Shown here: positions 1 through 5,985 of the stretch, in pieces
Position numbering within the stretch: the first letter of the stretch is position 1
How the letters are laid out: the number at the start of each line of letters is the position of its first letter
NCBI GenBank assembly: GCA_900557635.1
Contig: USTB01000028.1
Coordinates: forward strand, 1-8,708
Source of the DNA: an uncultured Eubacteriales bacterium
GTDB taxonomy: Bacteria > Bacillota_A > Clostridia > Oscillospirales > CAG-272
Reading direction: 5' to 3'
DNA: 8,708 nucleotides
Notes under the pieces: generated by a model
What the model was told of the DNA's origin: nothing
The model's database searches: none
What the model saw: only the letters and a program-made list of their open reading frames with translations
Made by a program: the position numbers and the translations under genes

Positions 1-2
1 CT

Positions 3-488
3 TGTGATGAAAAAGTTGCTTATTTAACTTTTGATGATGGTCCTACTATAAAGGCTACTCCTAAAATTTTAGATATTTTAAAAGAAGAAGATATAAAAGC
101 AAGTTTTTTTGTTATTGGTAAATACGTAAAAAATCATCCTGATATAGTTAAAAGAGAATATGAAGAAGGTCATTATATTGCAAATCATGGCTATGACCAT
201 AATAATTCTAAGCTATATGCCAGTTCTGAAAGTTTTATTAATGAGGTTAAAAGTACAGATTTAGAAATCGGAAAAGCAATTGGTAATTTAAATTATTGTT
301 CTCATATTTTTAGATTTCCAAATGGTTATATGTCTGCTAATAACAAAGGTTCTAAGAAGAAAGCTGCAAAAATTTTACAAGAAATGGATTATACTTATGT
401 TGATTGGAATTGTTTAAACAAAGATTCAGAAAGAAAAACTTCTAATTATCAGCTTTTAAACAATTTAAAAAAATCCGCAAAAAACAAA
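3..488 (+). CDS. Polysaccharide deacetylase (NodB homology domain), internal fragment
   Basis: The frame is open from the window edge, so the N-terminus lies outside. It reads as a carbohydrate esterase family 4 / NodB domain, an enzyme that removes N-acetyl groups from cell-wall or other polysaccharides, usually at the cell surface and metal-dependent. Visible motifs in order are TFDDGP (the catalytic and metal-binding aspartates), ANHGYDH (metal-binding H-x3-H), RFPNGY (the R-x-P-x-G motif) and YTYVDWN (the D-W motif). The last family motif, an L-x-x-H near the C-terminus, is missing because the gene breaks off. Native sequence seems to run through LLNNLKKSAKNK and end near base 488. The frame then continues without a stop to 569, but that tail is the antisense of another gene. 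Base composition and codon use (A/T at almost every third position) are unlike everything after base 500. Function by motif is fairly certain. Its presence next to polA is probably an assembly artefact. Confidence 0.85.
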
Positions 489-491
489 ATT
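469..491. other. Probable chimeric assembly junction
   Basis: Base composition switches abruptly here from very AT-rich to moderately GC-rich. The plus strand still makes sense as deacetylase up to the NNLKKSAKNK residues. The minus strand makes sense as a NYN protein down to its FFADF residues. The roughly 20 bases in between can therefore be read as native to both genes, so the two sequences share a short A/T-rich match. A false overlap between unrelated reads or k-mers would give this picture. Neither gene has a stop or start at the join. A real horizontal insertion or recombination is the alternative but would have to break both genes. Confidence 0.75.
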
Positions 492-652
492 TCCGCCATG
501 TCGTACTGTTCGGCAAGCATTTTCTGCCATTCGCGCAGATCGGGCTTCCGATGCAGCATTTTGTCATAAGAAATGTACCAGTGCTCATAATCTACAAAGG
601 CGATGGCGCGTGGCTTTGTAGGCTGTTTGTTCTTTTTCAGAAAACGAAACAG
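470..652 (-). CDS. NYN-domain (PIN-like nuclease fold) protein, N-terminal fragment
   Basis: About 61 residues remain. After a basic start (FRFLKKNKQPTKPR) comes AIAFVDYEHWYISYDKMLH, the first strand and acidic motif of NYN domains (D21 would be the first metal-binding aspartate), then DLREWQKMLAEQY and ILFFADF, the next strand with a second aspartate. NYN proteins share the PIN nuclease fold and generally act on RNA; the substrate here is unknown. The C-terminal part is lost at the junction near base 470. Start choice: a perfect AAAGGAGG lies at 661-668 in forward numbering, and the codon 8 nt beyond it, in frame, is CTG (652-650). The only upstream in-frame ATG (718) lies on the far side of the -10 box, so it would not be in the transcript. 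The next in-frame ATG is deep inside the conserved domain. The gene is divergent from polA. Confidence 0.75.
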
Positions 653-660
653 ATCCGATT

Positions 661-670
661 CCTCCTTTCC
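661..670 (-). promoter_or_regulatory. Strong Shine-Dalgarno sequence that sets a CTG start
   Basis: On the minus strand this reads GGAAAGGAGG, a near-perfect match to the 16S rRNA tail. Exactly 8 nt separate it from the in-frame CTG at 652-650, an optimal distance. The following in-frame CTG is 12 nt further on and too far. No ATG, GTG or TTG in frame is suitably placed. Confidence 0.7.
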
Positions 671-700
671 TGTAAGAAATCCGCATTCTGCGGTAATGCT

Positions 701-730
701 ATTATACAACAACTGCATGCACAAAATCAA
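701..730 (-). promoter_or_regulatory. Sigma-A promoter of the NYN-domain gene
   Basis: On the minus strand the -35 box is TTGATT (730-725) and the -10 box is a perfect TATAAT (706-701), with an 18-nt spacer. Transcription would begin about 6-8 nt downstream, leaving a leader of roughly 40 nt before the CTG start at 652. The -10 box falls inside the only in-frame upstream ATG reading (718), which excludes that start. Confidence 0.75.
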
Positions 731-818
731 GAGCGTTCCGGCATTTCCCGTGAATTTCAATCGTCGGAACCCGCCAAAACCCCCGAAAATGATCTCAAAC
801 CGGAAGGAATTTTGCATT

Positions 819-3296
819 ATGCCCAAAAAACTGCTCATCATCGACGGCAACAGCATCGTGAACCGCGCCTTTTTCGGTGTCCGTCCGCTCACCACGCGGG
901 ACGGGCTTCCCACAAACGCAGTCTACGGCTTCCTCACCATTCTGCACCGCCACCTGACCGCCGTTAATCCGGACTACGCCGCCATTGCCTATGACCTGCG
1001 GGAGCCGACCTTCCGCCACAAACTGTACGACGGCTACAAGGCGAACCGCCACGGCATGCCGGACGAGCTTGCGGCGCAAATGCCGTGGGCAAAAAAGTGC
1101 GCGCACGCGCTGGGGCTGACCGAGTTGACCCTTGCCGGCTATGAGGCGGACGACATTCTGGGCACTATGGCACGCCGTGCCGAGGAATCGGGCGCGGAAT
1201 GCTGTATCCTGACGGGCGACCGCGACTCCCTTCAGTTGATCTCGGACACCACATGCGTCCTGCTTGCCACCAACACCGAGACCGTGACCATGGATCGCCG
1301 CGCCTTTTCGGAAAAATACGGCATCCGTCCCGAGCAGTTTGTGGACGTGAAGGCGCTCATGGGCGATTCGTCCGACAACATCCCGGGCGTTGCGGGCGTG
1401 GGCGAAAAGACCGCCTTAAAGCTGATTTCCCAAATGGGAACCCTGGAAAACGTATACGCAGACCTTGCCGCACTGCCCGTAGGACCGTCCGTTCGCGCAA
1501 AATTGGAGGCGGGACACGAAAGCGCCCTGCTCTCCCGCACCTTGGCACAGATCTGCACCGACGCGCCCGTTCCGTCCTCGGTCGAGGACTGCGCATACCA
1601 CGGCATCGACCGCGCCGAGCTGTACGAGCTGTGCACGCGGCTTGAATTTTCGGCACTGGTCAAGCGTCTCGGCTTGGAGGCAGACCCCGCGCCCGAACAG
1701 ATCCTCCCCGTTTCGTCTCTCACCGATGAACAGGCGCAGGCGCTTCCCGCAGAGCCGCTCTATGCCGCCCTGTACACAGGCTCCGATTTTCTTCTGTGCG
1801 ACGGCGCGCAGGTATATCATGTGTCCGCCGTTCCGCCCGCCCTTCGCCTGTGCGTACACGATGCAAAAGCGTTTTACCGGCAGACGGGCATCCGTGAACA
1901 GATCGAATTCGACCTGTCCCTTGCCGCATATCTCCTTGCGCCGTCTGCCGCCGACTATGCGCCCGACCGTCTGTGCGTCACCTATCTCGGCACTTCCCTG
2001 TCCGCAGGCGACGACGCCGCAGTCACCGCTTTTTCCCGCCTTGCTCCCGTCCTGCAAGCCAAGCTGGACGAGACCAATCAGGCTTCCCTGCTCCGCCGCA
2101 TCGAGCTTCCGCTGGCTTTCGTATTGGCGGACATGGAAAAATGCGGCTTCCTCATCTATCCCGAGGGTCTGCGCCGATTCGGCGAACAGCTCGACGAGAC
2201 TGCCCGTCAATGTGCCGAGCAGATCTATTTTCACGCCACAAAGCCCTTCAACATCAATTCTCCCCGTCAGCTCGGCGAGGTTCTGTTCGAGACGCTGGGG
2301 CTTCCCGCCGTCAAAAAGACCAAGACAGGCTACTCCACCAATGCCGAGGTTCTGGAAAAACTGCGTCCCTATCACCCCATCATAGATCTCATTCTCGATT
2401 ACCGCCGCGTGGTCAAGCTGAAAAGCACCTATGTGGACGGGCTTCTGCGGGAGGCAGACGACATGGGACGGGTGCACACCTCCTTCCATCAGACCGTCAC
2501 CGCGACCGGTAGACTGTCCTCCACCGAGCCGAATCTGCAAAACATTCCCGTCCGCACCCAACTGGGACGCGAAATGCGCCGCTTCTTCTGCGCCGCGCCC
2601 GGCTACCTCCTGGTCGATGCCGACTATTCGCAGATCGAACTGCGTCTGCTTGCCCACATTTCCGGAGACGAGACCATGATCCGCGCCTTCCGTGAAGGCA
2701 TCGACATTCACACCGTGACCGCCTCTCAGGTGTTCGGCGTTCCGCAGGATCAGGTCACGCCCGAAATGCGCAAGTCCGCAAAGGCGGTCAATTTCGGCAT
2801 CGTCTACGGCATCAGCGATTTTTCCCTGGCGCAGGATATCGGCGTCACAAAAGCCGAAGCCGCCCGCTATATCCAAAGCTACTTCGCCCGCTATCCCAAG
2901 GTGTACGAGTATCTCTCCGCCGTGGTGGAGCAGGCGCACCGCGACGGCTTCGTTTCCACCCTCTTCGGCAGGCGCCGCGAGATTCCCGAGCTGTCCTCCA
3001 CCAAAAAGACCCTTGTGGCGTTCGGCGAACGCGTCGCCATGAACAGTCCCATTCAGGGCACCGCCGCCGACGTGATCAAGCTCGCCATGCTCGCCGTGGA
3101 TCGCGCGCTCCGTCAGAGCGATCTTGATGCCCGTCTCATTCTTCAGATCCACGACGAGCTGATCGTCGAGGTTCGTCAGGATCAGGCAAGCGCCGCCGCC
3201 GACATCCTCAAGCGCGAAATGGAAAGCGCCACCGACTTCTCCGTTCCCCTCACCGCCGACGTTCACGTCGGCGCCACCTGGTACGACACGCACTGA
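819..3296 (+). CDS. polA: DNA polymerase I
   Basis: The product is 825 residues, typical for Firmicutes PolA. It does gap filling, Okazaki-primer removal and excision-repair synthesis in the cytoplasm. Residues 1-~290 form the 5' nuclease domain: LLIIDGN, AYDLREPTFRH (58-67), YEADDILG (108-115), TGDRDSLQL (132-140) and LMGDSSDNIPGVAGVGEKTA (180-199). Residues ~310-425 occupy the 3'-5' exonuclease position but lack its acidic residues: EPLYAALYTG replaces the D-x-E motif, and HDAKAFY stands where the second motif should be. Proofreading is therefore probably absent, as in Bacillus PolA. Residues ~430-825 are the polymerase: TATGRLSSTEPNLQNIP (561-577), motif A DADYSQIELR (catalytic D602), motif B RKSAKAVNFGIVYG (R651, K655, F659, Y663) and motif C QIHDELIVEV (D779, E780). 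The frame is open upstream to 603, but ATG 819 begins the conserved MPKKLLIIDGN and has GGAAGG at 802-807. No clear promoter is visible in the 731-818 gap. Confidence 0.97.
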   Translation: MPKKLLIIDGNSIVNRAFFGVRPLTTRDGLPTNAVYGFLTILHRHLTAVNPDYAAIAYDLREPTFRHKLYDGYKANRHGMPDELAAQMPWAKKCAHALGLTELTLAGYEADDILGTMARRAEESGAECCILTGDRDSLQLISDTTCVLLATNTETVTMDRRAFSEKYGIRPEQFVDVKALMGDSSDNIPGVAGVGEKTALKLISQMGTLENVYADLAALPVGPSVRAKLEAGHESALLSRTLAQICTDAPVPSSVEDCAYHGIDRAELYELCTRLEFSALVKRLGLEADPAPEQILPVSSLTDEQAQALPAEPLYAALYTGSDFLLCDGAQVYHVSAVPPALRLCVHDAKAFYRQTGIREQIEFDLSLAAYLLAPSAADYAPDRLCVTYLGTSLSAGDDAAVTAFSRLAPVLQAKLDETNQASLLRRIELPLAFVLADMEKCGFLIYPEGLRRFGEQLDETARQCAEQIYFHATKPFNINSPRQLGEVLFETLGLPAVKKTKTGYSTNAEVLEKLRPYHPIIDLILDYRRVVKLKSTYVDGLLREADDMGRVHTSFHQTVTATGRLSSTEPNLQNIPVRTQLGREMRRFFCAAPGYLLVDADYSQIELRLLAHISGDETMIRAFREGIDIHTVTASQVFGVPQDQVTPEMRKSAKAVNFGIVYGISDFSLAQDIGVTKAEAARYIQSYFARYPKVYEYLSAVVEQAHRDGFVSTLFGRRREIPELSSTKKTLVAFGERVAMNSPIQGTAADVIKLAMLAVDRALRQSDLDARLILQIHDELIVEVRQDQASAAADILKREMESATDFSVPLTADVHVGATWYDTH

Positions 3297-3327
3297 GGGA
3301 CGAGAGGACGCGCGGGGCGCCGCCCCG
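3297..3327 (+). repeat. GC-rich repeat directly after the polA stop codon
   Basis: Beginning at the base after TGA, the sequence reads GGGACGAGAGGACGCG followed by a perfect 6-bp hairpin, CGGGGC (3313-3318), loop GCC, GCCCCG (3322-3327). A related sequence (GGGACGCGAAG ... GGACGCGCGGGG) starts at the same point after the stop of the minus-strand transketolase gene at 3954. This looks like a member of a dispersed intergenic repeat family, which could also protect the 3' end of the mRNA. Confidence 0.6.
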
Positions 3328-3336
3328 AACCCCGCC

Positions 3337-3380
3337 AAAAGGACTTTTGGAAAGTCCCTTTGGAATCTCCAAAACTTTTT
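3337..3380 (+). terminator. Probable polA 3' stem-loop and terminator
   Basis: GGACTTT (3341-3347) and AAAGTCC (3351-3357) form a perfect 7-bp stem with a TGG loop, extended by three A-T pairs after one mismatch. Overlapping it, TTTTGGA (3345-3351) can instead pair with TCCAAAA (3368-3374), which is followed by CTTTTT. The two pairings exclude each other. The T-tract at 3376-3380 suggests intrinsic termination of polA, although the second stem has a long loop. A stronger bidirectional terminator lies at 3518-3545. Confidence 0.5.
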
Positions 3381-3517
3381 GAGATGGTCTGAGGGAGGGT
3401 CTTTTTCTACGAATGGGCGATTGCGGAAAAGCGGACGTTTGTGCGGGGAAAGCGTTCTCGATGATGTCCGCTCGGTATCCCTTCCGCAGACAAAATCAAG
3501 AGAAGTAAATCAAACAA

Positions 3518-3545
3518 AAAAAGCACCTCGCATGAAGTGCTTTTT
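3518..3545 (-). terminator. Strong intrinsic terminator after tRNA-Gly, probably bidirectional
   Basis: A 12-bp stem pairs AAAAAGCACCTC (3518-3529) with GAAGTGCTTTTT (3534-3545) around a GCAT loop, with one G-T wobble in one orientation. On the minus strand it starts a few bases after the tRNA 3' end and runs into a T-tract. The plus strand also has a T-run, so the same hairpin can stop polA transcripts coming the other way. Confidence 0.9.
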
Positions 3546-3549
3546 CGTT

Positions 3550-3625
3550 TGGAGCGGATTACGGGGATCGAACCCGCCACCTCAACCTTGGCAAGGTTGC
3601 GCTCTACCAAATGAGCTAAATCCGC
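3550..3625 (-). tRNA. tRNA-Gly (anticodon GCC)
   Basis: On the minus strand a complete 76-nt cloverleaf can be drawn. The acceptor stem is GCGGATT / AATCCGC, the D arm is GCTC...GAGC, and the anticodon stem CAACC / GGTTG encloses the loop TTGCCAA with anticodon GCC. The variable region is AGGTG and the T arm is GCGGG-TTCGATC-CCCGT. The discriminator is T, and the 3' CCA is encoded in the DNA (3550-3552). It decodes GGC and GGU glycine codons. It has its own promoter (3647-3675) and terminator (3518-3545), so it is a single-gene unit between the convergent polA and transketolase genes. Confidence 0.97.
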
Positions 3626-3646
3626 ATACATTTTGATAACGGTGAT

Positions 3647-3675
3647 AGTATACCACAAGTTGTCCGAAAAATCAA
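3647..3675 (-). promoter_or_regulatory. Sigma-A promoter of tRNA-Gly
   Basis: On the minus strand TTGATT (3675-3670) and TATACT (3652-3647) are separated by exactly 17 nt. The predicted start lies about 15-20 nt before the mature tRNA 5' end at 3625, a usual leader length for a tRNA gene. Confidence 0.8.
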
Positions 3676-3779
3676 GCGTTTTTCCGGATTTTTTCAAAAG
3701 ATTATCGGAGAAAACCGAAAAACGTACAAATCGCGCACACACGATTCCCCCCTTTTCACAAAAAGCCGCTCCCGCGCAT

Positions 3780-3846
3780 CGACCTGTCCGCATTCGTCAC
3801 GATAGTATTATAATTCCCCATCGTGACCGCAGACTGCCGACCTGTC
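3780..3846. repeat. Inverted repeat flanked by 9-bp direct repeats
   Basis: GTCACGAT (3796-3803) and ATCGTGAC (3820-3827) form a perfect 8-bp inverted repeat with a 16-nt centre. The centre contains TATTATAAT, a -10-like sequence readable on either strand, though no matching -35 box is evident. The unit is bracketed by direct copies of CGACCTGTC at 3780-3788 and 3838-3846. It could be an operator, a second promoter region ahead of the tRNA, or a small insertion scar. It lies in the 328-nt gap between the tRNA and the transketolase genes. I see no gene between 3676 and 3953. Confidence 0.45.
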
Positions 3847-3848
3847 GT

Positions 3849-3886
3849 AAAAACTCCCCTCACCCAGCGAAGTTTTCGCTGTGGGG
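3849..3886 (-). terminator. Terminator of the transketolase operon
   Basis: On the minus strand CAGCGAA (3881-3875) pairs with TTCGCTG (3871-3865) around an AAC loop. Outside an internal loop, CCCC (3886-3883) pairs with GGGG (3859-3856). The transcript then runs through AG into five T residues (3853-3849). This is the first T-tract after a stem-loop behind the tktB stop codon. Its 3' strand (GGGGAG) can also pair with a segment of the preceding hairpin. Confidence 0.65.
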
Positions 3887-3889
3887 TCC

Positions 3890-3919
3890 GGGGAGAGCCT
3901 TTCCTAAAAGGCGCTCCCC
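3890..3919 (-). repeat. Strong stem-loop behind the transketolase genes
   Basis: GGGGAG-A-GCCTTT (3890-3902) pairs with AAAGGC-G-CTCCCC (3907-3919) around a 4-nt loop, with one mismatch in a 13-position stem. No T-run follows directly, so it is more likely a transcript-stabilising structure or part of a dispersed intergenic repeat than the terminator itself. Confidence 0.6.
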
Positions 3920-3953
3920 GCGCGTCCTTCGCGTCTTCGCGTCTTCGCGTCCC
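3920..3953 (-). repeat. Short 8-bp tandem repeat abutting the tktB stop codon
   Basis: In forward numbering the units are CGCGTCTT at 3930-3937 and 3938-3945, with variant units CGCGTCC at 3921-3927 (plus two T) and CGCGTCCC at 3946-3953. The last unit touches the stop codon (3954-3956). On the minus strand the block starts GGGACGCGAAG and ends GGACGCGCGGGG, which matches the sequence that follows the polA stop. The extra units look like slippage expansion of that shared element. Confidence 0.65.
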
Positions 3954-4889
3954 TCAGCGACCTAAAGCGTCGCGGGCGGCGGAAGCGATGGCGTCCGGCG
4001 TTAAGCCGTAAAGGGAAAGAAGCTCTGCAACCTTGCCCGATCTGCCGAAGGTGTCGCGAACGCCCACACGGCGAACCGGAACGGGGCACTTCTCGGAAAG
4101 AAGCTCGCAGACGGCACTGCCGAGACCGCCGATGATGTTGTGCTCTTCGCAGGTAACAACGGCGCGGGTCTTGGAGGCGTAGGAAAGGAGAAGCTCCTCA
4201 TCCAGAGGCTTCACGGTGTGAATGTTGATCACGGCGGCGCTGATGCCCTCGGCGGCAAGAAGCTCCTTGGCTTCCAGAGCCATCGCGGTCATAATGCCGT
4301 TGGCAACGATGGCCACGTCGGTACCGTCCGCCATCACCACGCCGCGTCCGATCTCGAAGCGGTAGGAATCGCGGTCAAACAGGACGGGCGTCGCCATTCT
4401 GCCGAAGCGCAGATAGACGGGTCCGTTGTAGTGAATGGCGGCTTCCACGGCGGCGCGCGCTTCCACGGCGTCGGCGGGAGAGATCACGACCATGCCGGGG
4501 ATGGTGCGCATGGTAGCGATATCCTCACAGCACTGGTGCGTTGCGCCGTCCTCACCCACGGTAATGCCGGCATGGGTGGCGCCGATCTTCACATTCAGGT
4601 GGGGGTAGCCCACGGAATTGCGGATCTGCTCAAAGGCGCGTCCGGCGGTAAACATAGCAAAAGAAGAGCAGAAGGGGATCATGCCTGCGGCGGCAAGCCC
4701 TGCGGCGATGCCCACCATGTTACCCTCTGCGATGCCGCAGTCATAGAAGCGGTCGGGATAAGCCTTTTTGAATTTAACGGTCTTGGTCGCCTCGGCGAGG
4801 TCTGCGTCCAGAACCACGATATTATTCTGCACGCCGAATTCCACAAGCGCGTCGCCGTAAGCCTCACGGGTTGCAATTTTATCTGCCAT
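3954..4889 (-). CDS. Transketolase, C-terminal subunit (split transketolase)
   Basis: The product is 311 residues, the usual length for the C-terminal half of a two-gene transketolase. It contains the pyrimidine-binding domain (residues ~5-170) and the C-terminal domain (~185-310). With the N-terminal subunit encoded just upstream it forms the thiamine-diphosphate enzyme that moves two-carbon units between sugar phosphates in the non-oxidative pentose phosphate pathway. GIAEGNM (52-58) holds E55, the glutamate that activates the cofactor. ATHAGITVGEDGATHQ (104-119) has the conserved histidines, and the C-terminal domain begins near DVAIVANG (191-198). ATG 4889 was chosen because GAGGAGA lies about 10 nt upstream and conserved sequence begins at once. 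The in-frame ATG at 4907 overlaps this ribosome site. Codon use matches its neighbours. Confidence 0.95.
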   Translation of the reverse strand: MADKIATREAYGDALVEFGVQNNIVVLDADLAEATKTVKFKKAYPDRFYDCGIAEGNMVGIAAGLAAAGMIPFCSSFAMFTAGRAFEQIRNSVGYPHLNVKIGATHAGITVGEDGATHQCCEDIATMRTIPGMVVISPADAVEARAAVEAAIHYNGPVYLRFGRMATPVLFDRDSYRFEIGRGVVMADGTDVAIVANGIMTAMALEAKELLAAEGISAAVINIHTVKPLDEELLLSYASKTRAVVTCEEHNIIGGLGSAVCELLSEKCPVPVRRVGVRDTFGRSGKVAELLSLYGLTPDAIASAARDALGR

Positions 4890-4930
4890 AATCGTTGGTC
4901 TCCTCATTCTTCATAATCGAATCTTTCGGT

Positions 4931-4945
4931 CACACGGAATGTGTG
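4931..4945 (-). repeat. Small intercistronic hairpin between the transketolase halves
   Basis: CACAC (4931-4935) and GTGTG (4941-4945) form a 5-bp stem with a 5-nt loop inside the 78-nt gap between the two genes. There is no T-run, so it should not terminate. The gap also holds the ribosome site of the downstream gene. A minor mRNA structure or chance. Confidence 0.3.
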
Positions 4946-4967
4946 TCAAGCGGTGAATGACGGAAGC

Positions 4968-5804
4968 TCAAAGAGCCGCCATCACAGCCTCCAGCTCGGC
5001 GCAAGCCTGCGCATACTGCTCGGCATTGGGAGCGGAGCCGTGCCATTTGACGTTATTTTCCATAAAGGAAACGCCCTTGCCCTTCACGGTCTTGCACAGG
5101 ATCATGGTAGGACGGTCGGTGCACGCCTTTGCCGCCTTCACGGCGTCATCGATCTGAGTGAAATCGTGACCGTCAACGGTAATCACATTCCAGCCGAACG
5201 CCTCGAATTTGCGGTCGATGGGCGTCGGGTCAACGACCTCGGTGATGGGACCGTCGATCTGCAAGCCGTTGAAATCCACGAAATAAGTAAGATTATTCAG
5301 ATGATAATGTGCGGCGAACATGGCGGATTCCCAAACCTGACCCTCTTCGCATTCGCCGTCGCCGACGATGGCATAGGTGCGGTACGATTTGCCCTGCAGG
5401 CGGGCGGCAAGCGCCATACCGCAGGCGGCGCTCACACCCTGACCGAGGGAGCCGGTGGACATATCCACGCCCGGGATGTGCTTCATATCGGGATGACCCT
5501 GAAGATAGCTGGTTGCCTGACGGAAGGTCTTGAGGTCCTCGCGGGGGAAATAGCCGCGCAGGGAAAGGGTGGAATAGACGGCAGGCGAGGTGTGACCCTT
5601 GGACTGCACGCAACGGTCGCGATCCTCCCAATCCGGCTTTTTGGGATCGATATTCATTTCCTCAAAATAGAGATACGCCATGACGTCGGCAATGGAGAGC
5701 GATCCGCCGGGATGTCCGGACGACGCGCTGTAAACCGCCTCGAGCGCGCCGAGACGGATCTGTGTTGCTATTTTTTTCAGTTCCCTGATTCTGTTTTCTT
5801 CCAT
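4968..5804 (-). CDS. Transketolase, N-terminal subunit (split transketolase)
   Basis: The product is 278 residues, the normal size for the N-terminal half. It supplies the diphosphate-binding part of the thiamine-diphosphate site. SGHPGG (29-34), SKGHTSPA (68-75) and GHPD (103-106) carry the conserved histidines. GDGECEEGQVWE (148-159) through FVDFNG (175-180, N179) is the GDG-x-N motif that holds magnesium and the cofactor. Start ATG 5804 has GAGGAGG at 5822-5816 on the minus strand, 11 nt away. It is first in a two-gene operon, with the partner subunit 78 nt downstream. A terminator at 5855-5888 isolates it from the lipoprotein gene upstream, so its promoter must lie in the ~50 nt between. 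GATAAT in that stretch could be a -10 box, but I see no good -35. Confidence 0.96.
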   Translation of the reverse strand: MEENRIRELKKIATQIRLGALEAVYSASSGHPGGSLSIADVMAYLYFEEMNIDPKKPDWEDRDRCVQSKGHTSPAVYSTLSLRGYFPREDLKTFRQATSYLQGHPDMKHIPGVDMSTGSLGQGVSAACGMALAARLQGKSYRTYAIVGDGECEEGQVWESAMFAAHYHLNNLTYFVDFNGLQIDGPITEVVDPTPIDRKFEAFGWNVITVDGHDFTQIDDAVKAAKACTDRPTMILCKTVKGKGVSFMENNVKWHGSAPNAEQYAQACAELEAVMAAL

Positions 5805-5854
5805 TTTGGCAAATTCCTCCTCAAATTATCTGTAACGGAGCGCATCCGCACAGG

Positions 5855-5888
5855 ATAAAAAAGACCGCCGCAAAATGCGGCAGTCTTT
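5855..5888 (-). terminator. Intrinsic terminator of the small lipoprotein gene
   Basis: On the minus strand AAAGAC-T-GCCGCA (5888-5876) pairs with TGCGGC-G-GTCTTT (5872-5860) around a TTT loop. All 13 positions pair (one T-G wobble), and the stem runs directly into a T-tract. In the plus orientation the wobble becomes an A/C mismatch, which supports minus-strand use. Confidence 0.9.
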
Positions 5889-5968
5889 CTGTTTTTTCAA
5901 ACTGAAGTATTCCGCAGGAGCTTCTATTCCGACACCTTGCCCGCAGACGGCGAACCGTCCGGACAAAA

Positions 5969-5982
5969 CCGCCGTGCGGCGG
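5969..5982 (-). repeat. Small GC hairpin just after the lipoprotein stop codon
   Basis: CCGCC (5969-5973) and GGCGG (5978-5982) form a perfect 5-bp stem with a 4-nt loop, three bases from the stop codon at 5986. It has no T-run. It may stabilise the 3' end ahead of the true terminator at 5855-5888. The rest of 5889-5968 shows only an 8-bp GTCCGGAC palindrome and no gene. Confidence 0.35.
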
Positions 5983-5985
5983 AAA

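Noticed and set aside
489..569. Continuation of the deacetylase frame to 569
   Set aside because: After about 488 the residues no longer resemble the family, and the DNA is the antisense of the NYN gene.
735..770. GTTCCG (735-740) and CGGAAC (765-770) as an operator upstream of polA
   Set aside because: The arms are only 6 bp with a 24-nt gap, and they do not match a known site such as GAAC-N4-GTTC. Chance is likely.
1416..3338. Long minus-strand open frame opposite polA (640 codons)
   Set aside because: It is the mirror of a full-length polA. Its protein is low-complexity Gly/Ala/Leu/Val with no known motif, a common by-product of GC-rich codon use.
3430..3472. AGCGGAC (3430-3436) and GTCCGCT (3466-3472) inverted repeat
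   Set aside because: A 7-bp stem with a 29-nt loop, no T-run and no nearby gene start. Not enough to call a function.
3379..3793. Short open frames on both strands around the tRNA gene
   Set aside because: They run through the tRNA, its promoter and terminator, and have no good ribosome sites or conserved sequence.
3920..3953. CRISPR-like repeat
   Set aside because: The units are only 8 bp and directly adjacent with no spacers. It is a simple tandem repeat.
4890..4967. Frameshift that split one transketolase gene
   Set aside because: Each half has its own ribosome site and start, and both lengths match the standard two-gene form of the enzyme.
4140..5858. Plus-strand open frames opposite the two transketolase genes
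   Set aside because: They are antisense to clear transketolase halves with intact catalytic motifs, and their His/Gly/Val-rich composition is typical of shadow frames.
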